A DNA stretch of 19,323 nt from the NCBI GenBank assembly GCA_905234355.1, contig CAJOHP010000015.1, positions 1 to 19,323 of the forward strand, in the 5' to 3' direction. Shown here one piece after another: positions 7,330 to 15,134 of the stretch. Every line of letters begins with the position of its first letter. Within the stretch, counting starts at the first letter, position 1. The notes below the pieces were generated by a model. The model was given only the letters and a program-made list of their open reading frames with translations. It had not been told where the DNA came from and did no database searches. A program made the translations under genes and the position numbers. This stretch comes from an uncultured Prevotella sp. (GTDB taxonomy: Bacteria > Bacteroidota > Bacteroidia > Bacteroidales > Bacteroidaceae).

Positions 7330-10300
7330 ATGAAGAAGAAATTAATTCAAGGATTTTTCATGGGGGCTGCACTCGTGGCTTCCATGGGTTCGGTTGTTTC
7401 TTGCACAGACGCTGAGGAAGATCGCTTTGCCGAATTCCAAAATGCCATTGCAAGAGACTCAGTCTTTGTTCGTGAGGTGTTCAGTCAGCAGTTCGACTCG
7501 CTGCAGGCACTCAGGGCACGACTCGCTGCCGTCGAGGCTATGTGCCGTACAAACTGCCAGAACATCCAGAGCCAGTTGGCACAGTATGTGACCATCGCTA
7601 CGTTCCAGCAGTATCAGACCACCATCGACAACAAGCTGGTCAACTACTACACCAAGGCTGAGGTGGAGGGCAAGCTCGCACAGCTCAACACCGACGTGCA
7701 GAACCTCATCAACCAGGCACTCAACGGCTATGTGAAGACTTCCGACCTCACGGCCGCTCTGCAGAACTACTTCACTCAGGACCAGATCAACAACATGCTG
7801 AGCCAGTATGCTACCAACGCTCAGATACAGCAGATCCTCCTGAACTACTACACCAAGGCTGAGGTCGACGCCATGATGGCTGCCAAGGCCAATGCCAACG
7901 ATGTCTACACACGCGACCAGGTCTACACCAAGGCTGAGGTCCAGGCACTCATCAACGGCATCGTCATCCCGCAGATTCCTGACGTCTACACTAAGGCCGA
8001 GGTCGACAACAAGATCAAGGACTTCATCAAGCGCGAGGACGTCGTGAGCATCGTGCTCGCTCAGGTGCAGGACGCTCAGAGCACCATCTCCAAGGCCATC
8101 GAGAGCAACATCATGCAGGCTGCACGCACGTGGAAGTACGGATCCAGCGCCAACCAGATGACCGTCGACCAGCTCGTCGACGCTGTCACTCTCCTCGAGA
8201 CCACGGCCAACAAGGCTAAGGCCGACGCTGCCGAGGCTCTCACTTGGGTGAACAACAACAAGGAGGTGTTCAACCAGTATGGTATCGACATCGAGGCACT
8301 CAAGACTGCTGTGGCCAACCTCACCGGTAATGTGACCAACATCAACACCACCATCGAGACCCTTCAGGGCAAGGTGAGCATCATCGAGGGTAACATCGCT
8401 ACGCTCCAGGGCGACGTGCAGGACATCAAGAACAACTACGTCACCACCACCGTCTTCAACGAGCTGAAGACCACCGTGGAAGGTCTGCAGACCACCGTCG
8501 CCGGCCTCACCACCAAGCTCACCAACGTGGAGACCACGGCCAACGAGGCTTACTCGCGTGCCAACGCCAACAAGACCGCCATCAGCATCTTGCGCGTGCG
8601 TACCGATTCTATTATTAATGCACTCAATGGAAAGAACGCCGACCTGACACGTCGCATCGACAGCCTCGCTACCGAGGGCGCCAACCTTGCTCAGACCGTC
8701 GAGGAAAATAAGAACGAGGCCGAGCGACTCATCGGCGAGGTGAACACCGCACTCGATGAGGCCAAGGCCGCCATCAAGGAGCGCATCGACAGCCTGGCCG
8801 GCGAGACCGACCTGCTCAACACCAAGTTCAACGAGCTCACTGAGGCCTATCAGGAGGCTGACCGCCAGCTCGGCGAGCGCATCGACGGACTGGTGGAAGA
8901 CGTCAACGCGCTCGACGGACGTCTGCAGACCGTGGAGACACAGCTGCTGGCTCTGACCACCACCTTCAAGAACACCATGGCCAAGCTCATCACCAGCGTC
9001 CTGATCCAGGGCACTGAGAACCCCATCCTCGGCGAGGCCGCACTGCCTGTCAACCTCCAGAGCAACATCCTGGCCGGATACTACGGCTATGCTAAGGGCG
9101 GAGTGACATTCCCCTCTATCGACGACGATACCGACTATGCCTTCGAGAACGACTTCGAGGTCATCACCGCCAAGGATATGGCTATGCTCGGCGCCATCGA
9201 GACCGTCACCTATCGTAAGAACGAGGTGCTCACCGGAGAAAACGAGGACAACGCAGGTACGCTCTACCTCACCATCAACCCCAACACGGCTAACTTCGAG
9301 GGCACTAAGTTTGAGCTCGTCAACAGCCGCGACGAGGCTGCTGGCATCACGCTCGGCGCTGTCAAGCCCTCCAACCACGTGCTGAAGTTCGGCTATGCCT
9401 GGACTCGTGCCAACAATGCCTTCTATGAGGCTCCCGCTATGATCACCAATCCCGCTGTGGCTATGCCTAAGTTCGACCTCGAGTCGGCCAAGGAGGCTGC
9501 CAAGGCCATCAAGGACATCCTCAAGCGTGACGGCAGCGACAAGGCCAACGCTACCACCGTGGCTAAGGCACTCGCCGAGAACCTCCGCGCGCTCGCCGTC
9601 GACCGCTATGGCGTGAAGGCCACTTGGACCGACGACCAGGGTGAGCACAGCGCTTACTCCAACTACAATGTGGCTGCCGTCGCCATGCGCGGTATGAGCT
9701 ATGGCTTCGCAAAGGAGTATCAGTTCGACCACATACCCGGCATCGGTAAGCTGGAGAACCTCATCGGTAAGGTCGTGGATAAGATTAAGGTGAAGTTCCC
9801 ACGCATCACCAAGGACCTGAAGGAGCTGCCTGTCACTAGCATCAAGGCTATCAACCTCAATCAGAACTACACTGCCGGTACCTTCGTGGTCACTATCGCT
9901 GCCGACGATGTCAACGTGCTGCCCGCCGGCACACAGTTCCAGGTCATCGTGCCTGCCTTTACCGACCCCGCAACGGGCATCACCGTTCCTGCACAGGTTC
10001 AGACCTACACTATCGGTACCGACCTGACTGCCGACATCGTCCTGGAGAATGTTGACATCACCGATGCCATGAACGCTATCATGCAGGACATCCAGGGCGA
10101 TGCCAACCTCGGCGCTACCATCAAGGATGCCAACGCTATGATTGGCTGGCTCAACGAGTATCTCGACGACGCTCAGGACTTCATCAAGCTCTACAACAAG
10201 TACAACGACCTCGACCCGCTGAAGGATAAGCTCTTCGAGTACATCGACAAGATCAGCAACAAGTTCGGTCGCTTCTTCTCGCCCAACAAGTATCTGCAGC

Positions 10301-10698
10301 CCGTCATGCTCGTGCGCACTGCTGAGGGCATCGGACGCATGAGCCAGGGCATCAACCTGCCCACCGTCACTGCAAGCAACAGCCTCGTGCTCATCCCCAC
10401 TTCCTGGACGGCTGAGATCATTGCTCCCGCATTCAAGAAGTTCATCGCCGTGACCAATGTCTACGACAGTGCCGACCTCTCGAAGAGCGCACAGACCGTG
10501 GGTGGCGACTACAAGGCTGCACTCGAGGCTGCCAACAAGGGCGACCTGAAGAAGGTGATTAATGGCGACCGCCAGCGCATTACCTTCAGTGCCGACAGTC
10601 GCTTCAACGGACGTGGCTACATCTACGAGGTGCTCTTCAGCGCTCTCGACTACGATGGCAAGATCGTTGCCCGTAAGTTCTATGTGAAGGTGAAGTAA
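7330..10698 (+). CDS. large coiled-coil surface lipoprotein with tail-fibre-like repeats
   Basis: I do not recognise a named family for this 1122-residue protein. It starts with a lipoprotein signal (KKK, hydrophobic core, lipobox VVSC with Cys25), followed by TDAEED. Acidic residues right after the Cys resemble the Bacteroidota signal for export to the cell surface. Residues 80-230 hold tyrosine-centred repeats: YTKAEV occurs four times (107, 174, 199, 220), and units beginning at Y134, Y147, Y160 and Y173 are exactly 13 residues apart. Such motifs are common in phage tail fibres. Residues about 240-555 are a long coiled coil with repeated IDSL and T-V-E-L heptads. The rest (about 556-1122) is probably globular, with beta-rich segments such as GTLYLTINPNTANFEG. 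Codon use is strongly biased (AAG, AAC, GAC, ATC and many GCT), suggesting high expression. An OmpA-family gene follows after 20 bp, so both probably form one transcript and perhaps one surface structure. Confidence 0.82.
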   Translation: MKKKLIQGFFMGAALVASMGSVVSCTDAEEDRFAEFQNAIARDSVFVREVFSQQFDSLQALRARLAAVEAMCRTNCQNIQSQLAQYVTIATFQQYQTTIDNKLVNYYTKAEVEGKLAQLNTDVQNLINQALNGYVKTSDLTAALQNYFTQDQINNMLSQYATNAQIQQILLNYYTKAEVDAMMAAKANANDVYTRDQVYTKAEVQALINGIVIPQIPDVYTKAEVDNKIKDFIKREDVVSIVLAQVQDAQSTISKAIESNIMQAARTWKYGSSANQMTVDQLVDAVTLLETTANKAKADAAEALTWVNNNKEVFNQYGIDIEALKTAVANLTGNVTNINTTIETLQGKVSIIEGNIATLQGDVQDIKNNYVTTTVFNELKTTVEGLQTTVAGLTTKLTNVETTANEAYSRANANKTAISILRVRTDSIINALNGKNADLTRRIDSLATEGANLAQTVEENKNEAERLIGEVNTALDEAKAAIKERIDSLAGETDLLNTKFNELTEAYQEADRQLGERIDGLVEDVNALDGRLQTVETQLLALTTTFKNTMAKLITSVLIQGTENPILGEAALPVNLQSNILAGYYGYAKGGVTFPSIDDDTDYAFENDFEVITAKDMAMLGAIETVTYRKNEVLTGENEDNAGTLYLTINPNTANFEGTKFELVNSRDEAAGITLGAVKPSNHVLKFGYAWTRANNAFYEAPAMITNPAVAMPKFDLESAKEAAKAIKDILKRDGSDKANATTVAKALAENLRALAVDRYGVKATWTDDQGEHSAYSNYNVAAVAMRGMSYGFAKEYQFDHIPGIGKLENLIGKVVDKIKVKFPRITKDLKELPVTSIKAINLNQNYTAGTFVVTIAADDVNVLPAGTQFQVIVPAFTDPATGITVPAQVQTYTIGTDLTADIVLENVDITDAMNAIMQDIQGDANLGATIKDANAMIGWLNEYLDDAQDFIKLYNKYNDLDPLKDKLFEYIDKISNKFGRFFSPNKYLQPVMLVRTAEGIGRMSQGINLPTVTASNSLVLIPTSWTAEIIAPAFKKFIAVTNVYDSADLSKSAQTVGGDYKAALEAANKGDLKKVINGDRQRITFSADSRFNGRGYIYEVLFSALDYDGKIVARKFYVKVK
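7648..8004 (+). repeat. YTKAEV / 13-residue repeat region inside the lipoprotein gene
   Basis: Four copies of the YTKAEV hexapeptide begin at 7648, 7849, 7924 and 7987, with closely similar DNA (TACACCAAGGCTGAGGT and variants). Between 7726 and 7881, four units of 39 bp (13 residues) follow each other without gaps. They start GYVKTSDL, NYFTQDQI, QYATNAQI and NYYTKAEV, each ending in two hydrophobic positions. The exact spacing suggests tandem duplication of a 39-bp unit followed by divergence. Confidence 0.8.
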
Positions 10699-10718
10699 TA
10701 AATACAGTATACCGAATT

Positions 10719-11945
10719 ATGAAAATCAAGAATATATTGATAGCTTCTATGCTGATGCTGGGACTCCTCCCTGCATCAGCACAGAACCAAGGCGATACTC
10801 AGTATGAGTACGTCTTCCATCCGCACTGGTACGTGTCGGCTAATATTGGTGGACAGTACACCATCGGCGAGGTGGATTTCCAGAAGCTGCTTTCTCCCAA
10901 TGCGCAGATTGCCCTGGGCTACGACTTTACGCCTTATATCGGCGCACGTCTCTCCGTCAACGGATGGCAGAGTAAGGCCGGTACCGAGCAGACCCGTTAC
11001 ACCAGTGGCGCCGTCATGGATCCCCGCATGGAGTGGAAGTGGAACTATATCTCTCCCATGGTCGACCTGACGGTCAACCTCTCCAACATGATCATGGGCA
11101 ACTACAACCCCAAGCGCCCCTTCATCCTGAGCGCCTTCGTCGGACTGGGTGCCAACTTCGGCTTCAAGAACGATGAGGCATGGGACAACTACAACAAGTA
11201 TGTGCTGCCCAACGCCGGACTCTATGCTGAGGGCTTCGAGCCTTTCCGCTACATCTGGGGCTCGAAGGATGGCGTCGACGCTGCCGGCAACAAGATTTTC
11301 GTGAAGGACGGCAACAACCAGACCCTGTTCAACGTGCACTTCGGTCTTATCGGCGACATCCGCCTGTCGGACAAGGTCGCACTCAATCTTGAGCTGCAGG
11401 CCAACACGCTGAGCGACCGCTACAACTCCAAGTGCGCTCACAACTCCGACTGGTACTTCAATGCGCTGGCCGGTCTGAAGTTTGCCCTGGGCAAGGGCTA
11501 CGAGACCCGCGAGAAGAAGGACAACGTGCGCGAGGTGATTGTGGAGCGTGTCGTCGAGAAGCAGATTCCCTGCCCCGAGGTGACTCCCGCTCCCGTGCCC
11601 GTGCCTGTCCAGGCTAAGGCTGAGCCACTGCGTCGCGATGTGTTCTTCACCATCAACAGCACCACTATCGATGCTGGCGAGCAGCACAAGGTCCAGGAGC
11701 TGGCTGACTATCTGAAGAAGAATCCCAATGCCAAGGTGCAGATTACGGGCTATGCCGACAAGGGCACGGGCAACGCTGCCATCAACAAGCGTCTTGCCGA
11801 GAAGCGTGCTGCTGTCGTGCTCGACGTGCTGGTCAAGCAGTATGGCATCTCGCGCGACCGCATCTCGGTCGATTCTAAGGGCGATACCGTTCAGCCCTTC
11901 GCTGAGCAGGTGAAGAACCGTGTGAGCATCTGTGTGGCCGAATAA
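10719..11945 (+). CDS. OmpA-family outer membrane protein
   Basis: This 408-residue protein has a signal peptide (MKIKNILIASMLMLGLLPASA, cut before QNQG). The N-terminal part (about 25-265) is rich in alternating aromatic/polar strands, consistent with an 8-stranded beta-barrel. A charged linker VREVIVERVVEKQIPCPEV precedes a Pro/Val stretch. The OmpA-like peptidoglycan-binding domain runs from R305 to the end. It begins RRDVFFTINSTTI, with GYADKG (D347), RLAEKRAAVV (R363) and the closing NRVSICVAE. D347 and the Arg 16 residues later occupy the places of the Asp/Arg pair that binds diaminopimelate in characterised OmpA domains. It should tie the outer membrane to the cell wall. It lies 20 bp after the fibre lipoprotein gene with no promoter between them, so joint expression is likely. 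The 3' gap contains hairpins. Confidence 0.9.
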   Translation: MKIKNILIASMLMLGLLPASAQNQGDTQYEYVFHPHWYVSANIGGQYTIGEVDFQKLLSPNAQIALGYDFTPYIGARLSVNGWQSKAGTEQTRYTSGAVMDPRMEWKWNYISPMVDLTVNLSNMIMGNYNPKRPFILSAFVGLGANFGFKNDEAWDNYNKYVLPNAGLYAEGFEPFRYIWGSKDGVDAAGNKIFVKDGNNQTLFNVHFGLIGDIRLSDKVALNLELQANTLSDRYNSKCAHNSDWYFNALAGLKFALGKGYETREKKDNVREVIVERVVEKQIPCPEVTPAPVPVPVQAKAEPLRRDVFFTINSTTIDAGEQHKVQELADYLKKNPNAKVQITGYADKGTGNAAINKRLAEKRAAVVLDVLVKQYGISRDRISVDSKGDTVQPFAEQVKNRVSICVAE

Positions 11946-11979
11946 GCTTACATGAGACGCTCATCAGTATAACTATCTG

Positions 11980-12014
11980 AGTCCAACCTATGTCAGTAAG
12001 GCATAGGTTGGACT
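11980..12014 (+). repeat. perfect inverted repeat between the ompA-like and MBG genes
   Basis: AGTCCAACCTATG (11980-11992) and CATAGGTTGGACT (12002-12014) form a 13-bp perfect stem with a 9-nt loop. It is followed by ACCTATAAAC rather than a U-run, so it is not a textbook intrinsic terminator. A smaller hairpin ATGAG-ACG-CTCAT lies at 11952-11964. No TAnnTTTG promoter is visible before the next gene. The element may set mRNA stability or partial readthrough. Confidence 0.6.
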
Positions 12015-12035
12015 TACCTATAAACAATAATTCCT

Positions 12036-15000
12036 ATGAAAAGATTTTGCGCATTAGTTGCCATTGTTTTCAGTTGTATAACGAGTTGGGCACAACTTAG
12101 CGGTACCGGTTACTATCGGGTGCAGAACACCGACAGTGAGCGCTTTATCATTGTTACCAACAATCAAGGTTCCATTAACTACACCTCGACCACGGTCGAC
12201 TTCAGTTCGTTGCTCACCATTCGCAACTTCAGCAATGTAGAGTCCAATCCTGCATCGGTCATCTACTTTGACGAGCGCACTCCCGGACAGTATGTGCTGT
12301 CCTCGCAGGGCACCGACACCTATACCCTGTCGGGCGGCTACCTGCTCAAGCTCACCTCGCGTTCCGACGGCAGCTATATGGCGGGAGCCACCCAGGCCGG
12401 CATGACAAAGTATGTGTGCGACTCCAAGGCCAATGGCGATATGGGCAAAATCACCGACAACAACAGTGCACGCCGCTGCTGGTGGATCAAACCGGTAGAC
12501 CAGACGGCCAATCAGTACTTCGGCCTGAAGCCCGAGACCGATGTCACCGTCTATGCCAACGGGCTTTATTACCGCACATTCTTTGCTGCCTTCCCTTTCT
12601 CTTTTGCTTCATCGGGCATGAAGGCTTACTGCGTGGAGACGGTCGACCACGAGTTGGGTATTGCCGTATATAGCGAAATCAGCGGCGCCGTGCCCTCGGC
12701 TGCTCCTGTCATCGTGAGCTTCTCGTCGGGCTCCTCGTCGCAAAACAAGTTCAATGTGGGGGCTGCCAATCCTGTATCCCTTTCATCCAATCAGCTGACG
12801 GGCGTCTATTTCGACCGCTACGACTACGAGGAAGACATAGACAACCGCACGCTGAACAACCCCTCGACCATGCGCCTGCTGGGACTCACCGCCTCGGGCA
12901 AGCTTGGTTTTGTCAAGAGCAGCCTTACCGCTGTTCCTCATAACACCGCCTATCTCTCTGTCCCTGCCACCGCTCCTGCCGAGTATGTGCTCATGACGCG
13001 TGCTGAGTATGAGACGGAGAAGGCCCGCCTCACCGATGTTGTCACGGTGACGGCGAAGAACGTGTCAAGAAACTACGGCGAGGCCAATCCCTCGCTCGAA
13101 TATACCGTGACGGGCACTGGCACGCTGAAGGGCCAGCCCTCACTCAGCTGTGCTGCCACAACTGCATCGCCCGTGGGCGCTTATCCCATCGTGGTCGGCA
13201 AGGGCAGCGTGACCAACTACAGCTTCACTGGTGTCAACGGTACGCTCACTGTCACCAAGGCGCCGCTCACTGTCACAGCCGACAGCTACACCATCAAGCA
13301 GACCCAGCCGTGGCCCACACTGACGCTCAGCTATGCTGGTTTTAAGAATGGCGAGACCGAGGCTGTGCTCACATCGCTTCCTACGCTTTCTACCGATGCA
13401 CCTGCCGACAAGAAGCCCGGCGTGTATAATATCTATGTGAGTGGCGGCGAGGCAGGCAACTACGAGATGAATCGCGTGGCAGGCAAACTCACCATACTCG
13501 AGGCCGACCCCATCACGCTGCGTGCCGACGACAAGACGATGGCCTATGGCGACCCCGTACCCGCCTTCACCTATACTGTCACCGGCGGTACCGTCACTGG
13601 TACGCCCAATATCAGCAGCAAGGGCAGCAGCCAGTCGCCTGTGGGCGTCTATCCCATCCTGATCAATGCCGGCACCATCAGCTATCCCAACCTGAAGGTG
13701 GTCAGCGGCAGTCTCACCATCACTGCTGCCCCGCTCACGGTTACGGCCGACAGCTATACCATCAAGCAGAATCAGCCGTGGCCCAAGCTGACGCTCAGCT
13801 ATGACGGCTTCAGGAATGGCGATAGCGAGGCCGTGCTCACCTCTCAGCCTGTGCTTACTACCGACGCTCCGGCCGACAAGACTCCCGGCGTCTACAATAT
13901 CTATGTCAGTGGCGGCTCTGCCGACAATTATCAGTTCAAGTATGTTGCCGGCAAACTGACCATTCTTGAGGCCGACCCCGTCACCGTGACAGCCAAGAGC
14001 TATACCCGTGCCTATGGCGATGCCCTCGCCGAGCTGGGCTACACCATCGATGGCGCTGCTGCGCTCGACGGCGTGCCCAATGTGCGCTGTGATGCCGGGC
14101 GCCTGTCGCCTGTGGGCACTTATCCCATCATCATAACGCGTGGCAGCATCACCTATCCCAATCTTAAGCTGGTCGATGGTACGCTCACCGTGACCAAGGC
14201 TCCGCTCACTGTCACGGCGCAGAGCTATACCATCAAGCAGACTGACGAGCTGCCCGAGCTCGAGCTGACCATAAGCGGCTTTGCCAATGGCGAGGATGCC
14301 GGCGTGCTCACTGCCATGCCGGTGGCTACGGTCAGTGTGCCTGCCGACAAGACTCCCGGCGTCTACGACATCGTGGTCAGCGGAGGCGAGGCCGACAATT
14401 ACTCGTTCGACTATGTGGCCGGTCAGCTCACTATTGTCGAGGCCGATGCTATCGTGGTGCGTGCACTCGATGCCGAGATGACCTATGGCGACGACGTTCC
14501 GCAGTTCGCCTACGAGGTGGTCGGCGGTGAGCTCACGGGCGAGCCTGCCATCAGCTGCGAGGCTACGAGCCGCAGCGATGCCGGTGAGTATGCCATCACG
14601 ATAGGGCAGGGCACACTCTCTGCCTATCCCAACCTTCAGTTTGTCAGCGGCACGCTCACCATCGGCAAGGCTCCGCTCACGGTCTCTGTCGCCGATGCTG
14701 AGATGACGCAGGGCGACCCGTTGCCCGACTTTGTGCTGCTCTATGACGGTTTCCGCAATGGCGACGACGAGAGCGTGCTGCTCTCCAAGCCCGTGGCCAC
14801 GACGTCGGCTAGCAGCGAGTCGCCTGCAGGCAAGTATGCCGTCGAGGTGTCGGGAGGTGAAGCGGCCAACTATGTCTTCTCTTATGTCGGCGGTACGCTC
14901 ACCATCGAGGTGCGTAGCAGCAATATCAGCACGGCTATGGTGCTCGACAAGCCCATAGACGTCTACACCATCACGGGGCGCAAGGTGCTCTCGCAGACCA

Positions 15001-15065
15001 CCACGCTGCGCTCGCTCCGCAAGGGCGTTTACATTGTCGATGGCCGTAAGGTCGTGGTGGAGTGA
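12036..15065 (+). CDS. secreted MBG-repeat protein with Por-like C-terminal tail
   Basis: This 1009-residue exported protein begins with a signal peptide (MKRFCALVAIVFSCITSWA, cut before QLSG). The N-terminal region (about 20-330) starts GTGYYRVQNTDSERFI and includes FFAAFPFSFASSGMKAYCV, phrases typical of Prevotella/Bacteroides secreted proteins. Residues 336-958 are four tandem units of about 156 residues. Each unit holds two MBG-type beta domains: one with a YG motif (NYGE, AYGD, AYGD, TYGD) and one starting APLTVTADSYTIKQ. The last ~35 residues (VYTITGRKVLSQTTTLRSLRKGVYIVDGRKVVVE) resemble the C-terminal sorting domains of type IX secretion cargo. Together this suggests a surface or secreted adhesin-like rod; the ligand is unknown. 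The gene lies 90 bp after the OmpA-family gene with no visible promoter of its own, and it converges on the PreA-like gene. Confidence 0.85.
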   Translation: MKRFCALVAIVFSCITSWAQLSGTGYYRVQNTDSERFIIVTNNQGSINYTSTTVDFSSLLTIRNFSNVESNPASVIYFDERTPGQYVLSSQGTDTYTLSGGYLLKLTSRSDGSYMAGATQAGMTKYVCDSKANGDMGKITDNNSARRCWWIKPVDQTANQYFGLKPETDVTVYANGLYYRTFFAAFPFSFASSGMKAYCVETVDHELGIAVYSEISGAVPSAAPVIVSFSSGSSSQNKFNVGAANPVSLSSNQLTGVYFDRYDYEEDIDNRTLNNPSTMRLLGLTASGKLGFVKSSLTAVPHNTAYLSVPATAPAEYVLMTRAEYETEKARLTDVVTVTAKNVSRNYGEANPSLEYTVTGTGTLKGQPSLSCAATTASPVGAYPIVVGKGSVTNYSFTGVNGTLTVTKAPLTVTADSYTIKQTQPWPTLTLSYAGFKNGETEAVLTSLPTLSTDAPADKKPGVYNIYVSGGEAGNYEMNRVAGKLTILEADPITLRADDKTMAYGDPVPAFTYTVTGGTVTGTPNISSKGSSQSPVGVYPILINAGTISYPNLKVVSGSLTITAAPLTVTADSYTIKQNQPWPKLTLSYDGFRNGDSEAVLTSQPVLTTDAPADKTPGVYNIYVSGGSADNYQFKYVAGKLTILEADPVTVTAKSYTRAYGDALAELGYTIDGAAALDGVPNVRCDAGRLSPVGTYPIIITRGSITYPNLKLVDGTLTVTKAPLTVTAQSYTIKQTDELPELELTISGFANGEDAGVLTAMPVATVSVPADKTPGVYDIVVSGGEADNYSFDYVAGQLTIVEADAIVVRALDAEMTYGDDVPQFAYEVVGGELTGEPAISCEATSRSDAGEYAITIGQGTLSAYPNLQFVSGTLTIGKAPLTVSVADAEMTQGDPLPDFVLLYDGFRNGDDESVLLSKPVATTSASSESPAGKYAVEVSGGEAANYVFSYVGGTLTIEVRSSNISTAMVLDKPIDVYTITGRKVLSQTTTLRSLRKGVYIVDGRKVVVE
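13041..14909 (+). repeat. four tandem double-MBG units
   Basis: The units start at 13041, 13512, 13980 and 14451, with lengths of 157, 156, 157 and about 153 residues. Units 1 and 2 share nearly identical DNA around ACAGCCGACAGCTA and CAGCCGTGGCCCA. Each of units 1-3 ends with a copy of the AGKLTI or AGQLTI strand followed by EAD. Unit 4 has diverged most, reading VSVADAEMTQGDPLPDF in place of the IKQ motif. The pattern implies stepwise tandem duplication and makes copy-number variation between strains likely. Confidence 0.85.
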
Positions 15066-15066
15066 C

Positions 15067-15134
15067 CGCGTAGCATGTAGAGAAATAGAAAGCAGGCAGG
15101 ACTAAGATGTCCTGCCTGCTTTCTTTGCTACGCG
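15067..15134. terminator. large nested palindrome, bidirectional terminator
   Basis: The inner arms 15087-15102 and 15109-15124 form a perfect 16-bp stem (core GCAGGCAGGAC/GTCCTGCCTGC) with the loop TAAGAT. Outer arms CGCGTAGCA (15067-15075) and TGCTACGCG (15126-15134) pair perfectly over 9 bp. It lies between two convergent genes, the MBG gene on the left and the PreA-like gene on the right, and should stop both transcripts. The PreA-like stop codon lies at the inner stem/loop boundary. Confidence 0.8.

Noticed and set aside
7648..8004. Prophage origin for the YTKAEV-repeat protein
   Set aside because: No phage structural, lysis or integrase genes surround it. The protein has a bacterial lipoprotein signal and sits with an OmpA-family gene.
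7459..9732. 757-codon open frame antisense to the fibre lipoprotein gene
   Set aside because: The sense gene has a signal peptide, lipobox, repeats and coiled coil. The antisense frame is Leu/Val/Gly/Asp-rich low-complexity sequence caused by biased codon use, with no promoter or domain.
11980..12014. Transposon end or CRISPR-like repeat
   Set aside because: There is a single inverted repeat with a 9-nt loop, no second copy, no target duplication and no transposase; it is more like an RNA hairpin.
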